From positions 227,415 to 291,414 of the forward strand of contig NZ_SRMF01000004.1 in assembly GCF_004768465.1 (NCBI RefSeq): DNA of 64,000 nucleotides, written 5' to 3'. This document shows, piece by piece, positions 36,578-45,501 of the stretch. Within the stretch, counting starts at the first letter, position 1; each line of letters opens with the position of its first letter. Source of the stretch: Natronospirillum operosum (GTDB lineage Bacteria > Pseudomonadota > Gammaproteobacteria > Pseudomonadales > Natronospirillaceae). The translations under genes and the position numbers were made by a program. Below the pieces are notes generated by a model. It saw only the letters and a program-made list of their open reading frames with translations, ran no database searches and was not told where the DNA came from.

Positions 36578-36787
36578 TCACTGATTCGAGTGGCTGGCCG
36601 CCAGCAGGCTGCGGGTATCCTGTCGAGAATATCTGAACAGACCCCACAGCAGGGGCAGGCCAATCATGTTGTTGAACATGGGCGCGTAGCTTGGATGGTC
36701 CCTGATCTGTTCCAGAAACAGCAGCCCTATAATGACCAGGGTCAGGACAATCAGGAACACGACAAACTTCAGGCGTGTGTGCTTCAT
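36578..36787 (-). CDS. Small single-pass membrane protein
   Basis: A 69-residue protein with one strong hydrophobic segment near the N terminus (FVVFLIVLTLVIIGLLFLEQI) and possibly a second weaker one (MFNNMIGLPLLWGLFRY). The ATG has a GGGGG site seven bases upstream. It ends eight bases before glgC and is likely in its operon. I do not recognise the family. It could be an inner-membrane accessory or a chance small gene, but the tidy start and operon position favour a real gene. Confidence 0.65.
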   Translation of the reverse strand: MKHTRLKFVVFLIVLTLVIIGLLFLEQIRDHPSYAPMFNNMIGLPLLWGLFRYSRQDTRSLLAASHSNQ

Positions 36788-36884
36788 GGGCAACCCCCTG
36801 CACCAATGATAACTTCATCATACATGGCTGCAGGGCCCTTGTAGAGCCCCTTTGGCTGGCTCCATACGGATGTCACAGGCGGTA

Positions 36885-37787
<903 letters not shown>

Positions 37788-37808
37788 GGTCGGTCTCCGT
37801 AAAACAGA

Positions 37809-37833
37809 ACGGCCCCGAGATCATCGGGGCCGT
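37809..37833 (-). terminator. Leader hairpin before argF (terminator/attenuator-like)
   Basis: On the minus strand ACGGCCCCGA, the loop TGATC and TCGGGGCCGT make a perfect 10-base stem, followed by TCTGTTTT and, a few bases later, the argF ribosome-binding site. No minus-strand gene lies just upstream whose transcript it could end, so an attenuator in the argF leader is a reasonable reading. The rest of the 37788-38067 gap shows no gene. Confidence 0.55.
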
Positions 37834-38067
37834 CGCGTGGACTGTGTGATTTTTGAACCGGCAAGTGTAAACCGAAGCGAAAGGCTAGTCCAGAGTGCCG
37901 ATTTCACCCCGCGCCGAGCGGCGACCGACCTGGTAAGGCCCCGACTGGACTGGCACCGACAGGACCAAAACGTTAAAATAACGGGTAATACCTGAGTGTT
38001 TTGCTCGGATTTAGCTTAACTGCAATTCGCGCAGATCGAACTGAACCAACCAAGCAGGAAACTGAAA

Positions 38068-38397
38068 ATGGCCGAAACTCTGGATGTCATCAAACAGCAG
38101 ATTGAAGAGAACCCGGTACTGCTGTACATGAAGGGCTCCCCGAACCAGCCCATGTGCGGCTTTTCGTCCCAGACAGTGCAGGCGGTCATGGCCTGTGGGC
38201 GTCGGTTTGCCTATGTCGATATCCTGCAGAACCCCGATATCCGCTCTGAACTGCCGAAGTACGCCAACTGGCCGACCTTCCCGCAGCTGTGGATCAACGG
38301 CGAGCTGGTCGGCGGCAATGACATCATTCTCGACCTGTTCGAGAAGGGCGAACTGCAGCCCCTGATCGAAGCGGCCGTGCCGGCAGAAGAGGAATAA
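38068..38397 (+). CDS. grxD: Monothiol glutaredoxin, Grx4 family
   Basis: A 109-residue CGFS-type glutaredoxin; these carry [2Fe-2S] clusters between assembly and target proteins. The active-site motif C30-GFS follows MKGSPNQPM, and the glutathione-binding WPTFPQLWINGELVGGNDI is present. It has its own start 280 bases from divergent argF. The LacI gene follows after ten bases in the same direction. Confidence 0.96.
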   Translation: MAETLDVIKQQIEENPVLLYMKGSPNQPMCGFSSQTVQAVMACGRRFAYVDILQNPDIRSELPKYANWPTFPQLWINGELVGGNDIILDLFEKGELQPLIEAAVPAEEE

Positions 38398-38407
38398 GCG
38401 CCGGATC

Positions 38408-39496
38408 ATGCCTTCCCGCCAGCGTCAGCGTCGCAGCACCCAGAGGGCCACCATGAGTGACGTGGCCCGGCTGGCCGAGGTGTCGGCCAGCACGGTGTCG
38501 CTCTATCTGCGCAAGCCCGATGAGGTCTCTGCCTCGTTGGGGGAGCGCATCCAGCATGCCATCGATACTTTGGGCTATGTGCCCAACCTGATGGCCGGTG
38601 CGCTGGCGGCGGCGAAGACCCGCGTCATCGGCGTGGTGGTGCCGTCCATGGTGAACTCCATTTTCGCCACTACAGTGAGTGCCATGCAGGCAACATTGCG
38701 GGCCCAGGGCTATCAGCTCCTGCTCGGCCACAGCGATTACTCGGAAGACGAGGAAGAAGCTCTGGTGCGCACCTTCCTGTCCTGGTCGCCCAGCGCCATG
38801 GTGGTGACCGGCCTGAAGCACAATCGCAAGACACGTCAGATGCTGAGCCAGTCCGACGTGCCGGTGGTCGAGATGTGGGAACTGGGATCCAACCCACTCG
38901 ATATGCTGGTTGGTTTTTCGCACTATGACGTCGGCAAGGCACAGGCCCGCCACCTGATGGACAGGGGTTGTCGCCGCATTGCCTTTATCGGAGCCCGGTT
39001 GCAGGTAGACAGCCGCGCCAGCCAGCGTGCTGAAGGCTATCAGACGGTACTGGCCGATTTCCTGGCTGGTACGCAGCCGATCATCATAGATGTCGGCCCC
39101 AAGGCGTCAGCAGAAGTGTCCAGCCAGGCGTTTGGTCAACTGCTGGACGAGCATCCGGACATCGACGGGGTGATATTCTCCAACGATCTGCTGGCCCTGG
39201 GTGCAACCTTCGAGGCGCAACGACGGGGCATTGCCATCCCGCAGGATGTGGCAGTCATCGGTTTCGGCGATATGGACTTCAGCTCCAGCAGTCTGCCGCG
39301 CATTTCCACTGTGCGCCCGCCGCGTGAACAAATCGGTCGGGCTGTAGCGGAGGTGTTGCTGGCACGCATCAACGGACAGGATGCCGAGCAGGCACGACAG
39401 TCCGATTTCGGGTTTGATCTGGTGCAGCGTGAAAGTTCAGCCGTAGTGCCGGAGGGGCAGACCCGGGAAGAACACCATACCTCGGCGCTGCCCTGA
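38408..39496 (+). CDS. LacI-family regulator, probable controller of the sulfoquinovose genes
   Basis: A 362-residue LacI/GntR-like repressor. The helix-turn-helix (MSDVARLAEVSASTVSLYLRKPDEVSASLGERI, residues 16-48) follows a basic 15-residue tail; the sensor domain starts at VIGVVVPSMVNSIF, with FSNDLLALGATFEAQRRGIAIPQDVAVIGFGD further on. It lies six bases from the end of the convergent eight-gene catabolic operon. The divergent promoters of that operon and its TRAP importer both carry GC-centred palindromes of LacI type, so this protein is the best candidate to bind them. No such palindrome precedes its own gene, which may be read from grxD. The link is inference. Confidence 0.88.
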   Translation: MPSRQRQRRSTQRATMSDVARLAEVSASTVSLYLRKPDEVSASLGERIQHAIDTLGYVPNLMAGALAAAKTRVIGVVVPSMVNSIFATTVSAMQATLRAQGYQLLLGHSDYSEDEEEALVRTFLSWSPSAMVVTGLKHNRKTRQMLSQSDVPVVEMWELGSNPLDMLVGFSHYDVGKAQARHLMDRGCRRIAFIGARLQVDSRASQRAEGYQTVLADFLAGTQPIIIDVGPKASAEVSSQAFGQLLDEHPDIDGVIFSNDLLALGATFEAQRRGIAIPQDVAVIGFGDMDFSSSSLPRISTVRPPREQIGRAVAEVLLARINGQDAEQARQSDFGFDLVQRESSAVVPEGQTREEHHTSALP

Positions 39497-39501
39497 CCCC
39501 G

Positions 39502-40254
39502 TCAGCTTAACAGAGCTGACAGGCACAGACTCAGACCGGACAGCAGCAACAGGACAAAGGCCACGCGGCGCAGGGTGTGGTCCGATACCGGCGGCGGAAA
39601 GCGCCGGCCCAGCCAGGTAAACCCCAGCACGACGGGGATCGCCGTCAGTGCAATCAGCAGAATATCCAGCGCCAGATCACCCAGCCAGGCCACCACGGCG
39701 ATACGCTGTACCGAGTTGATCGAGAAGATCAGCAGCAGGCTGTCGCGTATCACGCGCTGGGCCACCGGCTGGCGGTAGAAGTGAAACACCAGCGGCGGAC
39801 CCGAGGTCGAGAACATGCCGCCCATGAACCCCGACAGGCCGCCAAAGAACAGAAACGACCCGGGCCCGGAGCGTACTGTCTGGGGGCTGGGGCGAAAGAT
39901 CAGCATCAGGCTGCTCAGAATGATGGCCACACCGAGCATGATCTGCAGCCAGTGCACATAATGCTCACTGAGCACATTCAGCGCCCAGACCCCCAGAATC
40001 AGCGTGAAAAACCCGCTGACCGAACACAGCACCACCATCTGCCGGTCCAGATTGCCGTAGTTCCGATACAGTGCCACAAAGCAGTTGAACAGGCTCAGTA
40101 TGCTGATCAGGATGGCCACCATGGCCACCGGTGCCAGATTCAGCAGCACTGCACTGCCCATCAGAATCAGACCGAAGGCGAAACCCGTGATGGTCTGGGC
40201 ATAGGTCGCCAGTGCGACTACGCCCAGCAGCATCAGGGTTTCGGTCAGGCCCAT
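39502..40254 (-). CDS. TauE/SafE-family exporter, probable sulfolactate exporter
   Basis: A 250-residue membrane protein with about eight hydrophobic segments and the TSUP family pattern (YAQTITGFAFGLILMGSAVLL in the first half, FFGGLSGFMGGMFSTSGPPLVFHFYRQ in the second). TauE-like proteins export sulfite or C2-C3 sulfonates. As the last gene of an operon that should end in 3-sulfolactate, its most likely task is to remove that product from the cytoplasm, as proposed for the sulfo-Entner-Doudoroff cluster of Pseudomonas putida SQ1. It starts two bases after the sulfoquinovosidase gene. Confidence 0.85.
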   Translation of the reverse strand: MGLTETLMLLGVVALATYAQTITGFAFGLILMGSAVLLNLAPVAMVAILISILSLFNCFVALYRNYGNLDRQMVVLCSVSGFFTLILGVWALNVLSEHYVHWLQIMLGVAIILSSLMLIFRPSPQTVRSGPGSFLFFGGLSGFMGGMFSTSGPPLVFHFYRQPVAQRVIRDSLLLIFSINSVQRIAVVAWLGDLALDILLIALTAIPVVLGFTWLGRRFPPPVSDHTLRRVAFVLLLLSGLSLCLSALLS

Positions 40255-40256
40255 GG

Positions 40257-42287
40257 TCAGTACAGGCCTTCCGGCTGCGGCAGCGTGCGGAACAGCTCTG
40301 TCCAGGCACTGTCGGCCCGATAGAACACGGGTGGCTGACCAAACGGGGCTGACACGGTGATGTCCTGGCCGCCAGCGTGGCGTTCGCCGGTCCAGCAGTG
40401 TACCCAGTCGGCTCCGGCGGGCAGATACAGCGTCCAGTCGGTGCGGCCGGCCTCATGCACCGGTGCTACCAGCAGGTCCGGCCCGTAGAGGTACTGGTCC
40501 TGGATGTCGTAGCATCTGGAGTCATCTTCGTGGTGCAGGAACAGCGGCCGCTGTACCGGTGTGCCGCGTTCCGCAGCCGCATCACCCAGCGCCTTCAGAT
40601 AGGGCGCCAGATGGCGATAGACCCGGCTCATGTGCGCCAGATGTCGGGTCAGTTCCGGTTCGTCGAACCATTGCACATTGTCCGCCGGACGGTTCGATTC
40701 ATGGGTGCGCATCATGGGGGTGAAGGCCGCCATCTCGGCCCAGCGCCTGAACAGTTCGGCATCGCGGGTGTTGCCGAACAGGCTCGTATAGCCGCCGATA
40801 TCACTGTGATGATAGGCATTGCCCAGCAGACCGGAGGACAATGCAGCGCTGATCACGGTGACCAGGCCATCATGACGCGAGAAGTCGACCGATTGGTCAC
40901 CGGCCCAGAGTTGCGCACAGTAACGCTGCACACCGGTGTAGCCGGCTCGCATGAAGAAGGTCACATCATCCGTCCTGCCGCGCTCGGCAATGGCTTCGGC
41001 ATTGATCTGCGCCCAGCGCAAGGGCCAGCGGTTGTGCTCTTCCCGGGCCGACACCCCATTGTGCAGGTGCACGTCAATCGGCAGGTACTCGCCGAAATCG
41101 GCCATCCAGCCGCTGAGGCCGAAATCGATCATCTCCTGTTGCAGAATGCGCTCCTTGAACCACTGATAGGCTTCGGGGTTGGTGAAGTCTACCACGCCGC
41201 ACTCGAACTCGCCGAAGTCCACTATGGCGGTCTCGCCGGCGTCATTGGTGGCAAAATAGCCCTGCTGCTCGGCAGTGGGGAAGAAGTCGCCGTCCACACA
41301 GAGGTAGGGGTTGGCATAGCCCAGAAAGCGTACGCCCTTCTGCTGCAGCTCTGCAATCAGTGAGTCCAGGCTGGGGTAGCGCTCGGGCTGCCATTTCCAG
41401 TCCCAGAACAGCCGGGTGCCGAAGCTGGTTTCCCGCACCCCGGCCCAGTCCTCGCACCAGATGGCCGAGACCGCCATGTCGCTGTCCAGAGCCAGTTGCA
41501 GTTTTTCCAGCGCATGGACTTCGCCCCGTTTCAGACCCAGCACGACGCCGTTGTACTGCCATTCAGGCAGGCGGGGCTGGCGGCCGAAGTGGGCGCTGAT
41601 CCTGTCCACCAGATCGATATAGGTAGGCGCGCTGCGCAGCAGAATCTGCGCCGGAACTTCCCAGACCTGCAGCTCATGGAACTCCGCGTTGCGGAAGTCG
41701 AAGTCGGCATAACAGGTGGTGTCCACATGGCAGAAATAGCGTTGGGAGGACACAAAGGTCGGCTGCGGGTAGTTGGTGTGATAGTAGTCGCCACCGGCCT
41801 TGTTGACGACGTCCGACTGCCAGGTCACATAGGTACTCTTGTCACGGCCCACGCCGGGTTCGGAGGTCCACAGCGGGAAGTGGCGCCCGCGCAGGTTGAA
41901 ATAGGACATCTGCTCGCCGCCGCCCCAGACCTTCTCGTCTGCCGAAGCGGTCAGGCGTACCCAGAAGCGATTCAGCGTGCTGTTGTGCGATTCCAGGTTC
42001 AGCTCGGCACCGTCGGCCAGTTCACGCACCCTTAGGGTAAGCTGCGGCTCATCGCCCGGGTGACGGCGCAGGTCGATGCTGATGCTGTTGCCATCATCAC
42101 TGAGGCGGGCATGCGTGAGCGCTGTCCGCGCTTCCACATAGTCTTCGATGGCAAAGTTGCCCCGGTACATGTCCATGGTTTCCCGGCCGGTGCCGACAAA
42201 GAAGGCTGGCTGGTCGGGGCTGTGGTGCAGCAGGGGTTGGCCGTTGGCTTCAAGGCGAAACCCGTTGTCGAGCAGAATGATATTCAT
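40257..42287 (-). CDS. yihQ: Sulfoquinovosidase (GH31, YihQ family)
   Basis: A 676-residue retaining alpha-glycosidase predicted to release sulfoquinovose from sulfoquinovosyl glycerol. It resembles E. coli YihQ along its whole length: GGGEQMSYFNLRGRHFPLWTSEPGVGRDKSTYVTW, then WMADFGEYLP with the nucleophile D397, and LWAGDQSVDF with the acid/base D464. The sulfonate-recognition residues are of the KERWY subtype: K253 (GLKRG), E279 (CEDW), R292 and W295 (GTRLFW) and Y500 (DIGGY). These are what separate sulfoquinovosidases from ordinary GH31 alpha-glucosidases. There is no signal peptide, so it acts in the cytoplasm on imported glycoside. Confidence 0.92.
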   Translation of the reverse strand: MNIILLDNGFRLEANGQPLLHHSPDQPAFFVGTGRETMDMYRGNFAIEDYVEARTALTHARLSDDGNSISIDLRRHPGDEPQLTLRVRELADGAELNLESHNSTLNRFWVRLTASADEKVWGGGEQMSYFNLRGRHFPLWTSEPGVGRDKSTYVTWQSDVVNKAGGDYYHTNYPQPTFVSSQRYFCHVDTTCYADFDFRNAEFHELQVWEVPAQILLRSAPTYIDLVDRISAHFGRQPRLPEWQYNGVVLGLKRGEVHALEKLQLALDSDMAVSAIWCEDWAGVRETSFGTRLFWDWKWQPERYPSLDSLIAELQQKGVRFLGYANPYLCVDGDFFPTAEQQGYFATNDAGETAIVDFGEFECGVVDFTNPEAYQWFKERILQQEMIDFGLSGWMADFGEYLPIDVHLHNGVSAREEHNRWPLRWAQINAEAIAERGRTDDVTFFMRAGYTGVQRYCAQLWAGDQSVDFSRHDGLVTVISAALSSGLLGNAYHHSDIGGYTSLFGNTRDAELFRRWAEMAAFTPMMRTHESNRPADNVQWFDEPELTRHLAHMSRVYRHLAPYLKALGDAAAERGTPVQRPLFLHHEDDSRCYDIQDQYLYGPDLLVAPVHEAGRTDWTLYLPAGADWVHCWTGERHAGGQDITVSAPFGQPPVFYRADSAWTELFRTLPQPEGLY

Positions 42288-42350
42288 AAATGTCTCTGTG
42301 CTGATGGCACGCTGCCTGAGCGCGCCGTGACAATTCAGGGTCGGGCCGCC

Positions 42351-43121
42351 TCAGTTCAGTGTCAGGCCGCCATCGACAATAAAGTTCTGGCCGGTGCAGG
42401 CGGCACTGTCGTCTGCGCCCAGAAACAGGGCCATGCGGGCCACGTGCTCCGGCAGCAGACGGAATTTCAGTGCCTGCAGGTCCAGAAACTGCTGGTTCAG
42501 TTCCGGTGTCAGCCATTTCTCCTGCTGGCGTTCGGTCAGTATGGCGCCCGGTACCAGCGCATTGACCCGCACGCCGTGCAGGCCGATTTCCTGTGCCAGG
42601 GAGCGGGTCAGACCGTTGATAGCCGCTTTCGAGGTGGTGTAGCCGATCATGCCCGGGCGTCCGCGCATCCAGGAAATCGAGCCCAGATTGATGATGGATC
42701 CGCCGCCGTTCTGCTTCATGCCGGGCAATACGGCCTGTGCCGCAAACACATGATGCCGCAGGTTGATGGCCAGGCAGTTGTCCCAGTACTCCGGGGTCAG
42801 GTCTTCCACCCGATGACGGTCATCCAGACCGGCATTGTTGACCAGTACCTGCACCGGCCCCAGGGACCGCTCGACGTCGTTCAGCACCGAGCGCAGCCGG
42901 TCGATGTCGCGTACATCGCATGCGTGAAAGTGCACTTCGGCTGGCGCCAGCTCGGCCACCAGCTGTTCGGAGGCGGTGCGGTTGATGTCGATGAACGCCA
43001 CGCGGGCACCCTGGGCGGCGAACGCCGTCACCAGCTCGGCGCCAATACCCGAGCCACCACCCGAGATGAAGACGACCCGGTCGCGCAGCGAGGCGTACCG
43101 GACATTGCTGTAGTCGGCCAT
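42351..43121 (-). CDS. Short-chain dehydrogenase, probable sulfoquinovose 1-dehydrogenase
   Basis: A 256-residue classical SDR. The cofactor loop is GGGSGIG (21-27), D45 at the end of beta-2 favours NAD+, NNAG is at 95-98, and the catalytic residues are S148, Y161 and K165. In the sulfo-Entner-Doudoroff pathway an SDR oxidises sulfoquinovose to 6-deoxy-6-sulfogluconolactone; its position 11 bases after the aldehyde dehydrogenase gene and before the sulfoquinovosidase fits. An upstream start would add ten residues; MADYSNV has the better GGAGAC site. Substrate is inferred from context, as SDR sequence alone does not show it. Confidence 0.85.
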   Translation of the reverse strand: MADYSNVRYASLRDRVVFISGGGSGIGAELVTAFAAQGARVAFIDINRTASEQLVAELAPAEVHFHACDVRDIDRLRSVLNDVERSLGPVQVLVNNAGLDDRHRVEDLTPEYWDNCLAINLRHHVFAAQAVLPGMKQNGGGSIINLGSISWMRGRPGMIGYTTSKAAINGLTRSLAQEIGLHGVRVNALVPGAILTERQQEKWLTPELNQQFLDLQALKFRLLPEHVARMALFLGADDSAACTGQNFIVDGGLTLN

Positions 43122-43132
43122 GGTGTGTCTCC

Positions 43133-44581
43133 TCAATCCACCGTCATGCACAGGTATTTGGTTTCGACATAGTCGTCAATGCCGTATTTCGAACCTTCAC
43201 GGCCCAGACCGGAGTCCTTGATGCCACCAAACGGGGCCTCGCAGGTCGACACATGGCCGTTGTTGATGCCCACCATGCCGTATTCCAGAGCCTCGGAAAC
43301 CCGCCAAGTACGACCCAGATCCCGGGTGTAGAAGTAGGCCGCCAGTCCGAACTCGGTGTCATTGGCCAGCCGGATTGCCTCTTCTTCGGTACTGAAGCGA
43401 AACAGGGGTGCCATGGGGCCGAAGGTTTCCTCGCGGAAGCACAGCATGTCGGGCGTGGCCCGGGCGATCACCGACGGCGTCATGAAGTTGCCTTCCAGGC
43501 GTTCACCGCCGCAGACCAGACGGCCGCCCCTAGCCTGCGCATCCTGCAGCTGTTTTTCCACCTTGTCCACGGCACGCTGGTCGATCAGCGGGCCGACCTG
43601 GGTGTCGTCCTTGTGCCCCGGGCCCACCTTCAACGCTGCGACGCGGGCCGCGAATTTCTCGGCAAAGGCATCATGCACGCTGTCCTGCACGAAGATGCGG
43701 TTGGCGCACACACAGGTCTGGCCGGCGTTGCGGTACTTGGCCACCATCAGCCCTTCCACGGCCTTGTCCAGATCGGCATCCTCGAAGACAATGAAGGGTG
43801 CATTGCCGCCCAGCTCCATGGATACCTTTTTCATGGTCTGGGCCGACTGGCTCATCAGCAGCTTGCCGACCGGCGTGGAGCCGGTGAAGGTCAGTTTGCG
43901 CACCACCGGGCTGTCGGTAATGGCCTTGCCGATGGCCGGGGCGTCACCAGTCACCACATTGATCACACCGGCCGGAATGCCGGCACGTTCGGCCAGGTCG
44001 GCCATGGCCAGTGCAGAGTAGGGTGTCTGCTGTGCCGGCTTGATCACAATGGTGCAGCCGGCCGCCAGTGCCGGACCGGCCTTGCGGGCGATCATGGCAC
44101 TGGGAAAGTTCCACGGTGTGATGGCTGCGCAGACACCGACCGGCTGCTTGATCACCAGCAGCCGGTTGGCCGGATTGGGCGAGGGAATCACGTCGCCGTA
44201 CAGGCGTCTGGCTTCCTCGGCGAACCACTCCAGAAAGCTGGCGGCGAAGCCGATCTCGCCCCGGGCTTCGGCCAGCGGCTTGCCCTGCTCTGCCGTCATC
44301 AGCCGGGCCAGATCTTCCTGATGGGTCAGCATCAGGTCATGCCAGCGCCGCAGTGCCGCGGCTCTTTCCTTGGCCGGACGCGCGCGCCACTCGGGCAGCG
44401 CCTGTTCGGCGGCGCTGATGGCGCGCGCGGTTTCTGCTGTGCCGGCCCGGGGCACAGTGCCGATGATCTCACCGGTTGCCGGGTTGTCGATGTTGTCAGT
44501 CTGGCCGTTGTCGGCGTCGACCCATTGGCCGCCGATCAGGCACTGGCTGTGAAACAGGGATGAATCGTTCAGGTTCAGCAT
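43133..44581 (-). CDS. NAD(P)-dependent aldehyde dehydrogenase, probable sulfolactaldehyde dehydrogenase
   Basis: A 482-residue aldehyde dehydrogenase of the succinate-semialdehyde dehydrogenase (GabD) branch. Catalytic residues are N158 (TPWNFP), E256 (MELGGNAP) and C290 (NAGQTCVCANR). In this cluster it should oxidise 3-sulfolactaldehyde, released by the aldolase, to 3-sulfolactate, as the GabD-like enzyme does in P. putida SQ1. By sequence alone it could be a succinate-semialdehyde dehydrogenase; the operon position makes the sulfonate role more likely. Confidence 0.88.
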   Translation of the reverse strand: MLNLNDSSLFHSQCLIGGQWVDADNGQTDNIDNPATGEIIGTVPRAGTAETARAISAAEQALPEWRARPAKERAAALRRWHDLMLTHQEDLARLMTAEQGKPLAEARGEIGFAASFLEWFAEEARRLYGDVIPSPNPANRLLVIKQPVGVCAAITPWNFPSAMIARKAGPALAAGCTIVIKPAQQTPYSALAMADLAERAGIPAGVINVVTGDAPAIGKAITDSPVVRKLTFTGSTPVGKLLMSQSAQTMKKVSMELGGNAPFIVFEDADLDKAVEGLMVAKYRNAGQTCVCANRIFVQDSVHDAFAEKFAARVAALKVGPGHKDDTQVGPLIDQRAVDKVEKQLQDAQARGGRLVCGGERLEGNFMTPSVIARATPDMLCFREETFGPMAPLFRFSTEEEAIRLANDTEFGLAAYFYTRDLGRTWRVSEALEYGMVGINNGHVSTCEAPFGGIKDSGLGREGSKYGIDDYVETKYLCMTVD

Positions 44582-44607
44582 GTTGAAGCTCCGTTGGTGG
44601 GGTCGAG

Positions 44608-45501
44608 TCAGCCCTGAAACCGGGGTTCAGGCCGGCCGGGCACCTCGACCGGCAGCGCGAAAATATTGCCGGATTCGGGCCAGCGAGCCAGCTCCTCCGG
44701 GGTACGGTTTTCGCGTGCGGTGGTGATATACAGGGTTTTCAGATCGGCACCGCCAAAGGCCACCATGGTCGGGCAGGGCGCGGGCAGCGGGTATTCGGCC
44801 AGCAGTTCGCCTGCAGGTGACAGACGGGCCACCCGACCGCCTTCGAACAGGGCCGTCCAGTAGCAGCCTTCACTGTCCACGGCGGCGCCATCGGGGCGGC
44901 CATTGCCGAACGGAAACTGATGGAAGACTTCGCGCTCGCCAACCATGTTGCCGCTGTCCGGGTCCAGCGGATAGCGATAGATGACATGATTGGGCGTGTC
45001 GGAATGATAGGCCCAGCGCCGGTCAGGACTGAAGGCAACGCCATTGGAGACCTTGATGTCACCGGCCATGTGCTCACACTGGAGCCGGCTGTCGACACGA
45101 AACAGGCTGGCGGCGGGGCGGTCGCGCGGCTCGTGGATGGTGCCGGCCCAGAAGCGGCCCCAGGGGTCAACGCGGCCATCATTGAAACGGCTGACAGAGG
45201 TATCTGCCACCGGCCGGGCAATACATTGGGTGGGTCGCGCCTGTGCATCCAGCAGCCACAGCCCGGAACGCAGGCCGGCAATGAACCCACCGCCGGTGCG
45301 TCGGCCAAAACAGCCTATGTGCTCGGGCAGCGTCCAGCTCCGATTGGTGCCGGTGGCCGGGTCGAAGCGGTTCAGCGTCGGGGCGAGAATGTCCACCCAG
45401 TACAGCACTTGTTCATCCTCGGCCCAGACCGGGCACTCTGCCAGTGTGGCCTGGGCGTTCAGAACGCTCTGTGCTGCTCGGTGTGTTGTCTGTGTCGTCA
45501 T
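44608..45501 (-). CDS. SMP-30/gluconolactonase-family lactonase, probable sulfogluconolactonase
   Basis: A 297-residue six-bladed propeller lactonase. The family marks are LAECPVWAEDEQVLYWVDI with the metal-ligand glutamate, SRFNDGRVDPWGRFWAGT, and KVSNGVAFSPDRRWAYHSDT with the Asn and Asp ligands. It should open 6-deoxy-6-sulfogluconolactone to 6-deoxy-6-sulfogluconate. The ATG overlaps the mutarotase stop by four bases, so the two are translationally coupled. Close relatives act on glucono- and other aldonolactones. Confidence 0.87.
   Translation of the reverse strand: MTTQTTHRAAQSVLNAQATLAECPVWAEDEQVLYWVDILAPTLNRFDPATGTNRSWTLPEHIGCFGRRTGGGFIAGLRSGLWLLDAQARPTQCIARPVADTSVSRFNDGRVDPWGRFWAGTIHEPRDRPAASLFRVDSRLQCEHMAGDIKVSNGVAFSPDRRWAYHSDTPNHVIYRYPLDPDSGNMVGEREVFHQFPFGNGRPDGAAVDSEGCYWTALFEGGRVARLSPAGELLAEYPLPAPCPTMVAFGGADLKTLYITTARENRTPEELARWPESGNIFALPVEVPGRPEPRFQG

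Noticed and set aside
35395..36636. Long plus-strand frame opposite glgC
   Set aside because: Antisense shadow with Val/His/Asp-rich low-information translation; glgC motifs are on the minus strand.
43253..44563. Long plus-strand frame opposite the aldehyde dehydrogenase
   Set aside because: Antisense shadow; the catalytic Asn, Glu and Cys are all on the minus strand.
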